This document shows, piece by piece, positions 8,685 to 16,693 of a stretch of DNA of 64,000 bases. The stretch spans positions 1-64,000 of the forward strand of contig NZ_MBEJ01000130.1 in assembly GCF_001953975.1 (NCBI RefSeq). The letters are read 5' to 3'. The notes beneath the pieces were generated by a model. That model made no database searches, was not told the origin of the DNA, and saw nothing but the letters and a program-made list of their open reading frames with translations. The position numbers and the translations under genes are program-made. Position 1 is the stretch's first letter. Each line of letters opens with the position of its first letter. This stretch comes from Mycobacterium sp. NS-7484. Its GTDB lineage: Bacteria > Actinomycetota > Actinomycetes > Mycobacteriales > Mycobacteriaceae.

Positions 8685-10228
8685 CCGCACCGACCGCGCT
8701 CGACAGCGCCAGGCGCACCACCGAATTGACCGAACTGGCCGACGGTCTGCGGGTCGACGTGATCGTCGTCGGCGGCGGGATCACCGGCGCCGGGATCGCG
8801 CTGGATGCTGCCAGCCGCGGGCTCGGTGTCGCGTTGGTGGAGAAACACGATCTGGCCTTCGGTACCAGCCGGTGGAGCTCGAAGCTGGTGCACGGCGGCC
8901 TGCGTTACCTGGCCACCGGCAACATCGGGATCGCCCGCCGCAGCGCCATCGAACGCGGAATCCTGATGACCCGCAATGCCCCTCATCTGGTCAGCGCCAT
9001 GCCCCAACTGGTGCCGCTGCTGCCGTCGATGGGGCGGACCTCCCGCGCGCTGGTACGCACCGGATTCATCGCCGGGGACGGACTGCGCCGGCTGGCCGGC
9101 ACGAGTGCATCGACCCTGCCGCGGTCGCGCCGGGTGGACGCGCGTCGTACGGTCGAACTGGCGCCCACAGTGCGCACCGACGGTCTCGATGGCGGCTTCC
9201 TGGCCTACGACGGCCAACTCATCGACGATGCCCGTTTGGTGACGGCCGTCGCGAGGACCGCCGCCCAGCACGGGGCACGCATCCTGACCCGGGTGTCGGC
9301 CCGAGCGGTGGACGCCACCTCGGTATGCCTGACCGACGAGCTCACCGGGGAATCCTTCGACGCCTCCGCCCGGATCGTCATCAACGCCGCCGGGGTGTGG
9401 GCCGGAGATCTGGACCCGGCGCTCACGCTGCGTCCCAGCCGCGGCACGCATCTGGTGTTCGACGCCGCGGCATTCGGCAATCCGACTGCGGCGCTGACCA
9501 TTCCGATACCGGGGGAGCTGAACCGATTTGTCTTCGCGATGCCCGAGCAGCTCGGCCGGGTCTACCTGGGCCTGACCGACGAGGATGCGCCGGGGCCCAT
9601 TCCCGATGTGCCGCAACCCACTCCGGCCGAGATCGACTTCCTGCTCGACACCGTCAACACCGCGCTGGCCACCGAGCTGACCACAGCCGATGTCCGAGGC
9701 AGCTATGCCGGTCTGCGGCCCCTGATCGACACCGGAGCGGGCAGTACCGCCGACGTGTCACGCGAGCACGCCGTGGTGGAGTCGGCGAGCGGCGTGATCA
9801 GCATCATCGGAGGCAAGCTCACCGAATACCGGTACATGGCCGAGGACGTCCTGGATCGGGCACTGGCGCTTCGCGGATTGTCCGCCGGAGCCTGCCGCAC
9901 CACGAACCTGCCGTTGGTGGGCGCACCGGCCAACCCCGTGGCCACCCTGAAATCTGCAGCCCCGCTGCCGTCGTCACTGGTGGCCCGGTACGGCGCCGAG
10001 GCGCCCAACGTGATCGCCCAGGCCTGCTGCGCGCGCCCCGCCGACCCGGTGGCCGACGGAATCGATGTGACCCGCGCGGAATTCGAATATGCCGTCACCC
10101 ACGAAGGTGCCCTCACCGTCGACGACATCCTCGACCGGCGTACCCGCATCGGGCTCGTCGCTGCCGACCGGGCCCGAGCCGTCGAGGCGGCCGAGGAGAT
10201 GATCGCGGATTACGGACAAGTCGGGTAG
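8681..10228 (+). CDS. glpD: Glycerol-3-phosphate dehydrogenase (FAD)
   Basis: A 515-residue flavoenzyme that oxidises sn-glycerol 3-phosphate to dihydroxyacetone phosphate and passes electrons to the quinone pool. The FAD-binding GGGITGAG motif is near residues 27-34, followed by FGTSRWSSKLVHGGLRYL, a GlpD hallmark. A later SIIGGKLTEYRYMAED motif and a C-terminal DAO_C-type domain with DVTRAEFEYAV complete the family pattern. Length equals that of GlpD1 (Rv2249c). It begins within the tetR stop codon (ATGA overlap), so expression follows that regulator. No membrane segment is seen, consistent with peripheral membrane attachment. Confidence 0.93.
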   Translation: MTAPTALDSARRTTELTELADGLRVDVIVVGGGITGAGIALDAASRGLGVALVEKHDLAFGTSRWSSKLVHGGLRYLATGNIGIARRSAIERGILMTRNAPHLVSAMPQLVPLLPSMGRTSRALVRTGFIAGDGLRRLAGTSASTLPRSRRVDARRTVELAPTVRTDGLDGGFLAYDGQLIDDARLVTAVARTAAQHGARILTRVSARAVDATSVCLTDELTGESFDASARIVINAAGVWAGDLDPALTLRPSRGTHLVFDAAAFGNPTAALTIPIPGELNRFVFAMPEQLGRVYLGLTDEDAPGPIPDVPQPTPAEIDFLLDTVNTALATELTTADVRGSYAGLRPLIDTGAGSTADVSREHAVVESASGVISIIGGKLTEYRYMAEDVLDRALALRGLSAGACRTTNLPLVGAPANPVATLKSAAPLPSSLVARYGAEAPNVIAQACCARPADPVADGIDVTRAEFEYAVTHEGALTVDDILDRRTRIGLVAADRARAVEAAEEMIADYGQVG

Positions 10229-10310
10229 TCGACTACGCATCGCCTGTGCGCGGCGCCGGCGCACACTGACTCCCAGGTGCTGACGAACCGGTGCGGCAAG
10301 GGGGCGGTCC

Positions 10311-11084
10311 ATGAGCTTGGAAATCCTGGAGCGGGGCGCTGCCACCGACGCGCATCCGGTGCCGCTGGTCTTCGTCCACGGCGCCCAGCACGCCGCGTGG
10401 TGTTGGGACGACCATTTTCTCGGTTACTTTGCCGAACACGGCTACCGGTCCGTGGCGCTGAGCTTGACCGGACACGGAGCGTCGAACTCGAAGCCGGTGG
10501 GTGACTGCTCGATTGCCGACTTTGTCGAGGACATCCGGAGCGTGAGCGACGAGCTACCCACCGCACCGGTGCTGATCGGGCATTCGATGGGTGGATATGT
10601 GGTCCAGCGTTACCTGCAGCGTTACCCGGCAGCTGCGGCCGTGTTGTTGGCCTCGCTACCCCCAACCGGAATTGCCGGCGCGTTACGACGGTCCACGGCT
10701 ATCCGCATGCGTATGCGGATGACGCATCCCGGGCGTCGCGTCGAGATGGCCGACTACCTCAGAGTGTTGTTCTTCGACCCCGCAACGCCGGACGCTCTCG
10801 TCACCAACTGCGTGCAGCGCTTGTCCATGGAAACGCCCGCCCGCGCGCTCGCGGAGATGATGCTTCCTGTGTCCACGTTACGGAATGGGGTAACTGCGCC
10901 CGTCCTGGTCATGGGCGGAGCCAGCGATCCCAATGTCACCCGATCGGATCTGCGGTCGACTGCCGCGACGTATCACACTGTGGCACAGGTCGTCCCGAAC
11001 GTAGGGCACGACCTGATGTTGGAGCCAGGTTGGCGGGAGGTGGCCGATCGGATGCACACCTGGCTCGGTAGCTGCGGATTTTGA
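10311..11084 (+). CDS. Alpha/beta hydrolase
   Basis: A 257-residue hydrolase with an oxyanion-hole stretch VFVHGAQHAAW (residues 20-30), nucleophile elbow GHSMGG (Ser92), acid Asp206 in GGASDPN and His233 in NVGHDLML, the full catalytic triad in order. The short lid is Arg/Met-rich (IRMRMRMTHPGRR, 131-143). The start follows AAGGGGG by about seven bases. It stands alone between glpD and the convergent accD6, and its transcript would end in the long perfect hairpin beginning five bases after the stop. Substrate unknown; an esterase or thioesterase role is possible. Confidence 0.85.
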   Translation: MSLEILERGAATDAHPVPLVFVHGAQHAAWCWDDHFLGYFAEHGYRSVALSLTGHGASNSKPVGDCSIADFVEDIRSVSDELPTAPVLIGHSMGGYVVQRYLQRYPAAAAVLLASLPPTGIAGALRRSTAIRMRMRMTHPGRRVEMADYLRVLFFDPATPDALVTNCVQRLSMETPARALAEMMLPVSTLRNGVTAPVLVMGGASDPNVTRSDLRSTAATYHTVAQVVPNVGHDLMLEPGWREVADRMHTWLGSCGF

Positions 11085-11088
11085 TTGA

Positions 11089-11148
11089 GCGAGCAGACGC
11101 AAATGTCCCTGAAATCCATTGATTTCAGGGACATTTGCGTCTGCTCGC
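11089..11148. repeat. Perfect 28-bp-stem inverted repeat (terminator-like)
   Basis: Arms 11089-11116 and 11121-11148 are exact reverse complements with a four-base CATT loop. It begins five bases after the hydrolase stop and lies 40 bases beyond the accD6 stop, between convergent genes, so it could stop transcription from both sides. No T-tract follows on either strand, as is common for mycobacterial terminators. The arm core GAGCAGACGCAAATGTCCC recurs, with changes, in the hairpin at 51756-51813. Confidence 0.9.
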
Positions 11149-11183
11149 GGGAGAACCCGCGGGAGAAACCCGCGGGAGAAAGG
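11146..11183. repeat. Three tandem 12-13-bp units
   Basis: CGCGGGAGAACC, CGCGGGAGAAACC and CGCGGGAGAAAGG follow one another directly, the first sharing its first three bases with the right arm of the hairpin. They lie just past the accD6 stop codon. Function unknown. Confidence 0.8.
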
Positions 11184-11188
11184 AACAG

Positions 11189-12610
11189 TTACAGCGGGAT
11201 GTTCTTGTGCCGGCCGCGCCGGTGCGGGGCCTCGGCCAGCGCCTGGGTCAGCTTGGAGCGGGTGTGGGACGGATCGATCTTCTCGTCGACCACACCGATC
11301 TCGATCGCCGAATCCACACCGCCGGCGATCTTCTCGTGCTCGATGGCCAGCTGCTCGTGCAGGGCCTCGCGCTCGTGATCGGGAGCCGCGGCCAGCTTGC
11401 GCTTGTGCAGGATGCCCACCGCCGCCTTGGCGCCCATGACGGCGACCTCGGCGTCCGGCCAGGCGAACACCTTGGTGGCGTTCAGCGACCGCGAGTTCAT
11501 CGCGATGTAGGCGCCGCCGTAGATCTTGCGGGTCACCAGGGTGACGCGGGGGACCGAGGACTCACCGAAGGCGTGCAGCAGCTTGGCTCCGCGACGCACC
11601 ACGCCGCCCCACTCCTGGTCCACGCCGGGCAGGTAGCCGGGCACGTCGACGACGACCACCAGCGGGATGCCGAATGCGTCGCACAGCCGCACGAAACGCG
11701 CGGACTTCTCGGCGCTTTCGGAGTTCAGGCAGCCGCCCAGGCGCAGCGGGTTGTTGGCGATCACGCCGACCGTGCGACCGGCCAGTCGGCCCAGGCCGAC
11801 GACGATCGACGGGGCCCACTTGGCCTGGAACTCTTCGAAGGGCACCCCCTCGTCGAGCAGTGCCTCGACGATCGGGTGCACGTCGTAGGCACGGCGCGCC
11901 GACTCGGGCATCAGCGCGGCCAGGTCGGTGTCGCCGGCCTCGGCCTTGCTGCGGTCGAAATGGCCCTGCTGGCTGAACAATCCGACCAGGCGACGGCCGC
12001 GCTCATAAGCGTCCAGCTCGTCGTCGGCCACGATGTGGCACACACCGGACTTCTTGTGGTGGGCGTCCGGGCCGCCGAGCGACACCATGTCGACGTCCTC
12101 ACCGGTCACGCTGCGCACCACGTCCGGACCGGTGACGAAGACCTTGCTGTCGGGCGCCATGATGATCACGTCGGTCAGGGCCGGCCCGTAGGCCGCACCA
12201 CCGGCGGCGAATCCGACCACCACCGAGATCTGCGGGATGTAACCCGACGCGCGGATCATCGCCTCGAAGACCAGACCGACGGCGTGCAGCGCTTTGACGC
12301 CTTCGGCCAGCCGCGCACCGCCGGAGTGCCAGATGCCCACGATCGGGCTCTGCTCCTCGATCGCGGTGTCGTAGGCGTCGACGATGTGGGCACAGCCCTC
12401 GATGCCCATGGCCCCGCCCATCACGGTGCCGTCGGTGCAGAACGCCACCGTACGAACGCCGTTGACGGTGCCGGCCGCGGCCAGCACGCCAGAGCGGTCC
12501 CGCTCGTGGAGCAGTTCCACAGTGCCGTCGTCGAAGAACGTCTGCAGACGCAGCAGCGGATCGCGCGGATCGAGTGATTCGGCGGCTGCCTCGGGGGCCA
12601 TGATCGTCAT
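11189..12610 (-). CDS. accD6: Acyl-CoA carboxylase beta (carboxyltransferase) subunit AccD6
   Basis: A 473-residue carboxyltransferase that transfers carboxyl from biotinylated AccA3 to acetyl-CoA (and propionyl-CoA), giving malonyl-CoA for FAS. The N-terminal crotonase-type half has WHSGGARLAEG and VVGFAAGGAAYGPAL, forming one oxyanion hole; the C-terminal half has VDVPGYLPGVDQEWGG and RKIYGGAYIAMNSR, forming the second. Length equals Rv2247. It is the last gene of the fabD-acpM-kasA-kasB-accD6 operon, 30 bases after kasB, with AAGGAG upstream of its ATG. Malonyl-CoA made here feeds the FabD step encoded in the same operon. Confidence 0.95.
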   Translation of the reverse strand: MTIMAPEAAAESLDPRDPLLRLQTFFDDGTVELLHERDRSGVLAAAGTVNGVRTVAFCTDGTVMGGAMGIEGCAHIVDAYDTAIEEQSPIVGIWHSGGARLAEGVKALHAVGLVFEAMIRASGYIPQISVVVGFAAGGAAYGPALTDVIIMAPDSKVFVTGPDVVRSVTGEDVDMVSLGGPDAHHKKSGVCHIVADDELDAYERGRRLVGLFSQQGHFDRSKAEAGDTDLAALMPESARRAYDVHPIVEALLDEGVPFEEFQAKWAPSIVVGLGRLAGRTVGVIANNPLRLGGCLNSESAEKSARFVRLCDAFGIPLVVVVDVPGYLPGVDQEWGGVVRRGAKLLHAFGESSVPRVTLVTRKIYGGAYIAMNSRSLNATKVFAWPDAEVAVMGAKAAVGILHKRKLAAAPDHEREALHEQLAIEHEKIAGGVDSAIEIGVVDEKIDPSHTRSKLTQALAEAPHRRGRHKNIPL

Positions 12611-12640
12611 GTAGGTCTCCTTAGTGGAAAGCCTTGGGTA

Positions 12641-13894
12641 TCAGTACTTTCCGAAGGCGAGCGCGACGTTGTGCCCACCGAATCCGAACGAATTGTTGAT
12701 TGCGTATTGGAAATCGCCCTGCCGCGGCTCGCCGGCCACCACGTCCAGATCGATCTCCGGATCGAGGTTGTGCAGGTTGCGCGTCGGCGGGATGACGCCG
12801 TCGCGCAAGGCCAGCACGGTCAGGATGGACTCGACCGCGCCGACTGCGCCGACCGAGTGGCCGAGCGCGCCCTTGGGGGCGTAGACAGCCGGCTTGTGAC
12901 CGAGCATGGCGTTGTTGATCGCCTTGCTCTCGGCCACGTCACCGACGTTGGTGCCGGTGGCATGGGCGTTGACGTGGTCGATGTCGGTGGGCTTGAGACC
13001 CGCCAGCTGGATGGCGCGGGTCATGGCATAGCCGGCCTGCTCACCGTTGGGGTCCGGCGCCACGATGTGGTAGCCGTCCGAGGTCACGCTCGCGCCCATG
13101 AGACGGCCCAGGATGTTGGCGCCGCGGGCCTTGGCGTGTTCCTCGGTCTCGATCACCATGAGGGCGCCGGCCTCGCCGAACACGAAGCCGTTGCGATCCT
13201 TGTCGAAGGGCTTGCAGGCGCCTTCGGGATCGTCGTTGGAGTTGGACAGCACGATGCGCATCTGAGCGAAGCCGGCGATCGGCACGGCTTCGATCTTGGT
13301 CTCGACGCCACCGCAGATGGCGATGTCGGCCTCACCGAGGACGATCTGGCGCCATGCGTTGGCGATGGCTTCGGAACCCGAGGCGCAGGCCGAGATCGAG
13401 GTACACACCCCGGCCTTGGCCTTGCGCTCGAGCCCGATCGCGGCTGCCGCGCCGTTGGGCATGTACATCTGCACCACCAGCGGCGACACCGCACGCAGGC
13501 CCTTGGCCCGCATTCCGTCATAGGCAAACACGAGTTCTTCGGTAGAACCCAGACCGGTGCCGATCGACACCATGAGGCGGCGGGCATCGACCTCGGGGGA
13601 GCCGGCATTGGCCCACACCCGACGGCCGATGACCGTCGACATCTTCTGCAAATATGACAACCGGCGCAGTTCGACGCGTGTCAGCTCCGAATCGAACTCT
13701 TCGAGGAGGTGGCCGCCGATGCGAACCGGCAGGTCGTACTCCTCGACGAACGAATCGGTGAGCCTCCGGATGCCGCTCTGACCGTCGAGCAGCTTCTTCC
13801 AGGTGTTCTCAGCATCGGTTGCCAGCGCCGTCGACATGGCTACGCCGGTGACAACCACATTGGGAAGACCGTTCCCAGTGGACAATCCCGCCAT
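12641..13894 (-). CDS. kasB: Beta-ketoacyl-ACP synthase KasB (FAS-II)
   Basis: A 417-residue elongating condensing enzyme of the thiolase fold. The catalytic Cys170 (SISACASGSEA), His311 (HVNAHATGTNVGD), Lys341 and His346 (GALGHSVGA) are all present. KasB carries out the later rounds of meromycolate extension, condensing malonyl-AcpM with long acyl-AcpM. It lies 80 bases after kasA and is clearly a duplicate of it: the two share length and most motifs but differ at C170 versus C171 through one residue near the N-terminus. The GGAAGG upstream of the ATG is a good ribosome site. Confidence 0.94.
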   Translation of the reverse strand: MAGLSTGNGLPNVVVTGVAMSTALATDAENTWKKLLDGQSGIRRLTDSFVEEYDLPVRIGGHLLEEFDSELTRVELRRLSYLQKMSTVIGRRVWANAGSPEVDARRLMVSIGTGLGSTEELVFAYDGMRAKGLRAVSPLVVQMYMPNGAAAAIGLERKAKAGVCTSISACASGSEAIANAWRQIVLGEADIAICGGVETKIEAVPIAGFAQMRIVLSNSNDDPEGACKPFDKDRNGFVFGEAGALMVIETEEHAKARGANILGRLMGASVTSDGYHIVAPDPNGEQAGYAMTRAIQLAGLKPTDIDHVNAHATGTNVGDVAESKAINNAMLGHKPAVYAPKGALGHSVGAVGAVESILTVLALRDGVIPPTRNLHNLDPEIDLDVVAGEPRQGDFQYAINNSFGFGGHNVALAFGKY

Positions 13895-13974
13895 ATTTAC
13901 GGAGTTCTTCCTTCCGTGCTTTCCCTCGGTGTTTACCTTCCGGGATTACTTAGGGAGGGGCCGGGTGTCAGGCC

Positions 13975-15225
13975 TCAGTACTTACCGAAGGCCAGGGCCA
14001 CATTGTGGCCGCCGAACCCGAACGAGTTGTTGACGGCGTACTTGTAGTCGCCATAACGAGGCTCGCCCGCAACCACATCGAGATCGATCTCCGGATCCGG
14101 CGTCTCGTAGTTGAGCGTCGGGGGGATCACCCCGTCGCGCAACGCGAGCACCGTCAAGACCGACTCCAGCGCGCCGACCGCGCCGATCGAGTGGCCCAGA
14201 GCCGACTTCGGCGCGTACACCGCGGCGTTCTGACATCCGGCAACCCGGATGGCATTGGCCTCGGCGGTATCACCGATCGGAGTGGCTGTGCCGTGGGCAT
14301 TGACGTGGTCGATGTCCTTGGCTTCCAGGCCCGCGGTTTCCAGTGCACGCTTCATGGCTGCACCGGCCCGGACACCGTTGTCCGCCGGGGCCACCATGTG
14401 GAACGCGTCCGAGGTGATACCGGCACCCATCAGCCGAGCCAGCGGCTTGGCGCCACGGGCCAGGGCGTGCTCCTCGGTCTCGATGATCATCATCGCGCCG
14501 GCCTCACCGAACACGAAGCCGTCGCGATCCTTGTCGAACGGCCGAGACGCACCCGCGGGATCGTCGTTGCGGGTCGACATGGCGCGCATCATCGAGAACG
14601 CCGCGATCGGCAGGGCCTCGATACCGCCTTCCACGCCACCGACGACGGCGAAGTCCGCGTCACCCATGACGATCTGACGCCAGCCGTGAGCAATGGCCTC
14701 AGATCCCGACGAACACGCCGACACCGGTGTGATGACCCCGGCGCGGGCGCCGAGCTCAAGACCGGCGACCGCGGCCGCACCGTTGGGCATGATCATCTGA
14801 ACGGCGAGCGGGCTGACCTTGCGGATCCCGCCCTCGTTCATCGCGTCGTAGGTCTCGACGATCTTCTCGCCACCACCGAGACCGGTGCCGATCACGACCG
14901 AGAAACGATCCGGATCGACCTCGGGCGCACCCGAGTTCTTCCACAGCCGGCGAGCCAGCACCAGTGACATGCGCTGCACGTAGGAGTTACGGCGCAGCTC
15001 GATGCGGGTCAGGTGACTGTCGATGTCGTCGACCAGGTGACCACCGATCCGCACCGGAAGGTCCCACTTGGTGACGAAGTCGTCGGTCAACTCATGGATG
15101 CCGCTTTCTCCGGCCAGCAGGCCCTTCCACGTGCTCTCGATGTCAGCAGCGAGCGCCGTGGTTGCCTCCACGGCGGTCACCACGACGTTCGGGAAGCCTC
15201 CGTTAGCAGTGGAAGGTTTGCTCAT
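13975..15225 (-). CDS. kasA: Beta-ketoacyl-ACP synthase KasA (FAS-II)
   Basis: A 416-residue condensing enzyme with the KasA catalytic set at the exact M. tuberculosis numbering: Cys171 in PVSACSSGSEA, His311 in HVNAHGTATPIGD, Lys340 and His345 in SALGHSIGA. It performs the initial extensions of FAS-II, decarboxylating malonyl-AcpM and condensing it with acyl-AcpM in the cytosol. It is the target family of thiolactomycin. Its ATG overlaps the acpM stop (ATGA), so carrier protein and synthase are translationally coupled. No unusual residues noticed. Confidence 0.96.
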   Translation of the reverse strand: MSKPSTANGGFPNVVVTAVEATTALAADIESTWKGLLAGESGIHELTDDFVTKWDLPVRIGGHLVDDIDSHLTRIELRRNSYVQRMSLVLARRLWKNSGAPEVDPDRFSVVIGTGLGGGEKIVETYDAMNEGGIRKVSPLAVQMIMPNGAAAVAGLELGARAGVITPVSACSSGSEAIAHGWRQIVMGDADFAVVGGVEGGIEALPIAAFSMMRAMSTRNDDPAGASRPFDKDRDGFVFGEAGAMMIIETEEHALARGAKPLARLMGAGITSDAFHMVAPADNGVRAGAAMKRALETAGLEAKDIDHVNAHGTATPIGDTAEANAIRVAGCQNAAVYAPKSALGHSIGAVGALESVLTVLALRDGVIPPTLNYETPDPEIDLDVVAGEPRYGDYKYAVNNSFGFGGHNVALAFGKY

Positions 15226-15518
15226 TCCGAGCCAAACTTCTCGCGCAGGGCGGCAGCAGCCTCGGGGTTCTCTTCCTCGAGCTTCTGGATGTAGGAGACC
15301 ACGTCACCGACGGTGCGCAGGCCGGCCAGATCCTCGTCGGGGATCTTCACGCCGTACTTGTCCTCGGTCTGCACGGCGATCTCCACCATCGACAGCGAGT
15401 CGATGTCCAGGTCGTCGACGAACGACTTCTCCGGGGTCACCTCGGACGGCTCGATGCCGGTGACCTCTTCGATGATCTCGGCGAGACCGGCGATGATTTC
15501 TTCTTGACTGGCGGCCAC
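15222..15518 (-). CDS. acpM: Meromycolate extension acyl carrier protein
   Basis: A 98-residue acyl carrier protein. The 4'-phosphopantetheine attachment site is Ser41 in DDLDIDSLSMVEI. It is longer than housekeeping ACPs (about 78 residues) because of an acidic, Ala/Glu-rich C-terminal tail (EENPEAAAALREKFGSE), the distinguishing feature of mycobacterial AcpM. Start is GTG 15518 with GAAGGAG upstream. It carries growing meromycolyl chains between FabD, KasA/KasB and the other FAS-II enzymes. Confidence 0.95.
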   Translation of the reverse strand: MAASQEEIIAGLAEIIEEVTGIEPSEVTPEKSFVDDLDIDSLSMVEIAVQTEDKYGVKIPDEDLAGLRTVGDVVSYIQKLEEENPEAAAALREKFGSE

Positions 15519-15611
15519 GATGGCTCCTTCTTGTTGTTGATACCGGCCTCCGGATGCGGAGGTCGATTCAGGGACGTTCGGGTTGTTCGTGCTATTCGGT
15601 TGTTGCTGGAC

Positions 15612-16544
15612 TTACAGCTCGTCCAAGCCGTCCAGATCGGTGGGGGCCTTCACCGCACGCGTCGGTGTGCCCTTCAGTTCACGCTTGGCAATGCCGACCA
15701 GGGTGCCGGCCGGCGGGAACTCGACGATCCCGGCCCGCTCCGCATTCTGGAAGCGGTCCCGCATGGTGGCGGTGCACAGATCCCAGCGCACCGGCTTGGT
15801 CAGCTGGGACACCAGCTTCTCCATTGCATCGGCAGCCGAGGTGACCGGCTGTCCGTCCGCATTCGACAGAAGTGTCGCCGTCGGCTCCGATGTTGTTACA
15901 GACGCTGCGGCCGCGGCGTATCCGTCCAGCGCAGAGGCCATGTAGTGGGTGTGGAACGCACCGGCGGTGGCCAGTTGGCGGACGCGGGCCTTGGCCGGCG
16001 GATCCTCGGCGAGCTTCTCCAGCGCGGCGATCGCGCCGGCGGCCACGATCTGGCCGGCGGCGTTGCGGTTGGCCGGGACCAGGTCGAGGGATTCGAGCCG
16101 GGCCAGGACCTCGGCCTCGTCGCCACCGAGCACCGCCGACATACCGGTCGGCTCGACGGCGCAGGCCTTGGCCATCTCGGCGCCGCGGGTGGCGGCCAGC
16201 TTGACCGCATCGTCGGAGGAGATGACGCCGGCGATGGCGTAGGCAGCGATCTCGCCGACGGAATGACCCGCGACGATGGTCTCCGCGGTGGCGGGCAGGC
16301 CACGCTTGGTCAGTTCCTCATAGGCCAGCAGGGTGGCGGCCACCACCAGCGGCTGTGTCACCGCGGTATCGGTGATCTCCTCGGCGGTGGCAGTGGTCCC
16401 CAGACGCACCAGATCCAGGCCGCTGATCTCCGACCAAGTGGCGAGACGATCGGCCGCGCCGGGAAGCTCCAGCCAGGCGGCGAGCATTCCGGGCGTCTGC
16501 GACCCCTGTCCAGGGGCGAGCAATGCGAGCACGGGTTGAGGCAC
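15612..16544 (-). CDS. fabD: Malonyl-CoA:ACP transacylase FabD
   Basis: A 310-residue transacylase that moves malonyl from CoA to AcpM. Motifs are APGQGSQTPGM at residues 10-20, nucleophile Ser95 in AGHSVGEIAAY, Arg120 and catalytic His198 in GAFHTHYM. The start is GTG 16544; the nearby ATG at 16549 is in another frame and gives no useful protein. It is the first gene of the FAS-II operon and has a 149-base upstream region holding the inverted repeat described as a MabR site. Confidence 0.95.
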   Translation of the reverse strand: MPQPVLALLAPGQGSQTPGMLAAWLELPGAADRLATWSEISGLDLVRLGTTATAEEITDTAVTQPLVVAATLLAYEELTKRGLPATAETIVAGHSVGEIAAYAIAGVISSDDAVKLAATRGAEMAKACAVEPTGMSAVLGGDEAEVLARLESLDLVPANRNAAGQIVAAGAIAALEKLAEDPPAKARVRQLATAGAFHTHYMASALDGYAAAAASVTTSEPTATLLSNADGQPVTSAADAMEKLVSQLTKPVRWDLCTATMRDRFQNAERAGIVEFPPAGTLVGIAKRELKGTPTRAVKAPTDLDGLDEL

Positions 16545-16609
16545 GTCATTAAGAGAACACTGTGAAGACGGTTTTGCGGGATGTAAGAGATTATGAACCT
16601 CGTCTTATG

Positions 16610-16631
16610 TTTTTGTAGGTTCCCCACAAAA
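16610..16631. promoter_or_regulatory. Probable MabR operator upstream of fabD
   Basis: TTTTGT at 16611-16616 and ACAAAA at 16626-16631 form a perfect inverted repeat with a nine-base spacer. It lies about 65-90 bases upstream of the fabD start on the minus strand. As far as I recall, an inverted repeat of this TTTTGT/ACAAAA type was described for MabR on mycobacterial fasII promoters. A possible -10 (TAATCT) lies between the site and fabD. Confidence 0.65.
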
Positions 16632-16693
16632 GTGCATGTGATGCGACGTTGCCTACACCGCAGCGAAATCTGTCACAGTGACCGATCCGTCGA

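Noticed and set aside
11135..12577. Long plus-strand frame opposite accD6
   Set aside because: Shadow of a highly conserved gene; product is His/Gly/Val-rich with no motif.
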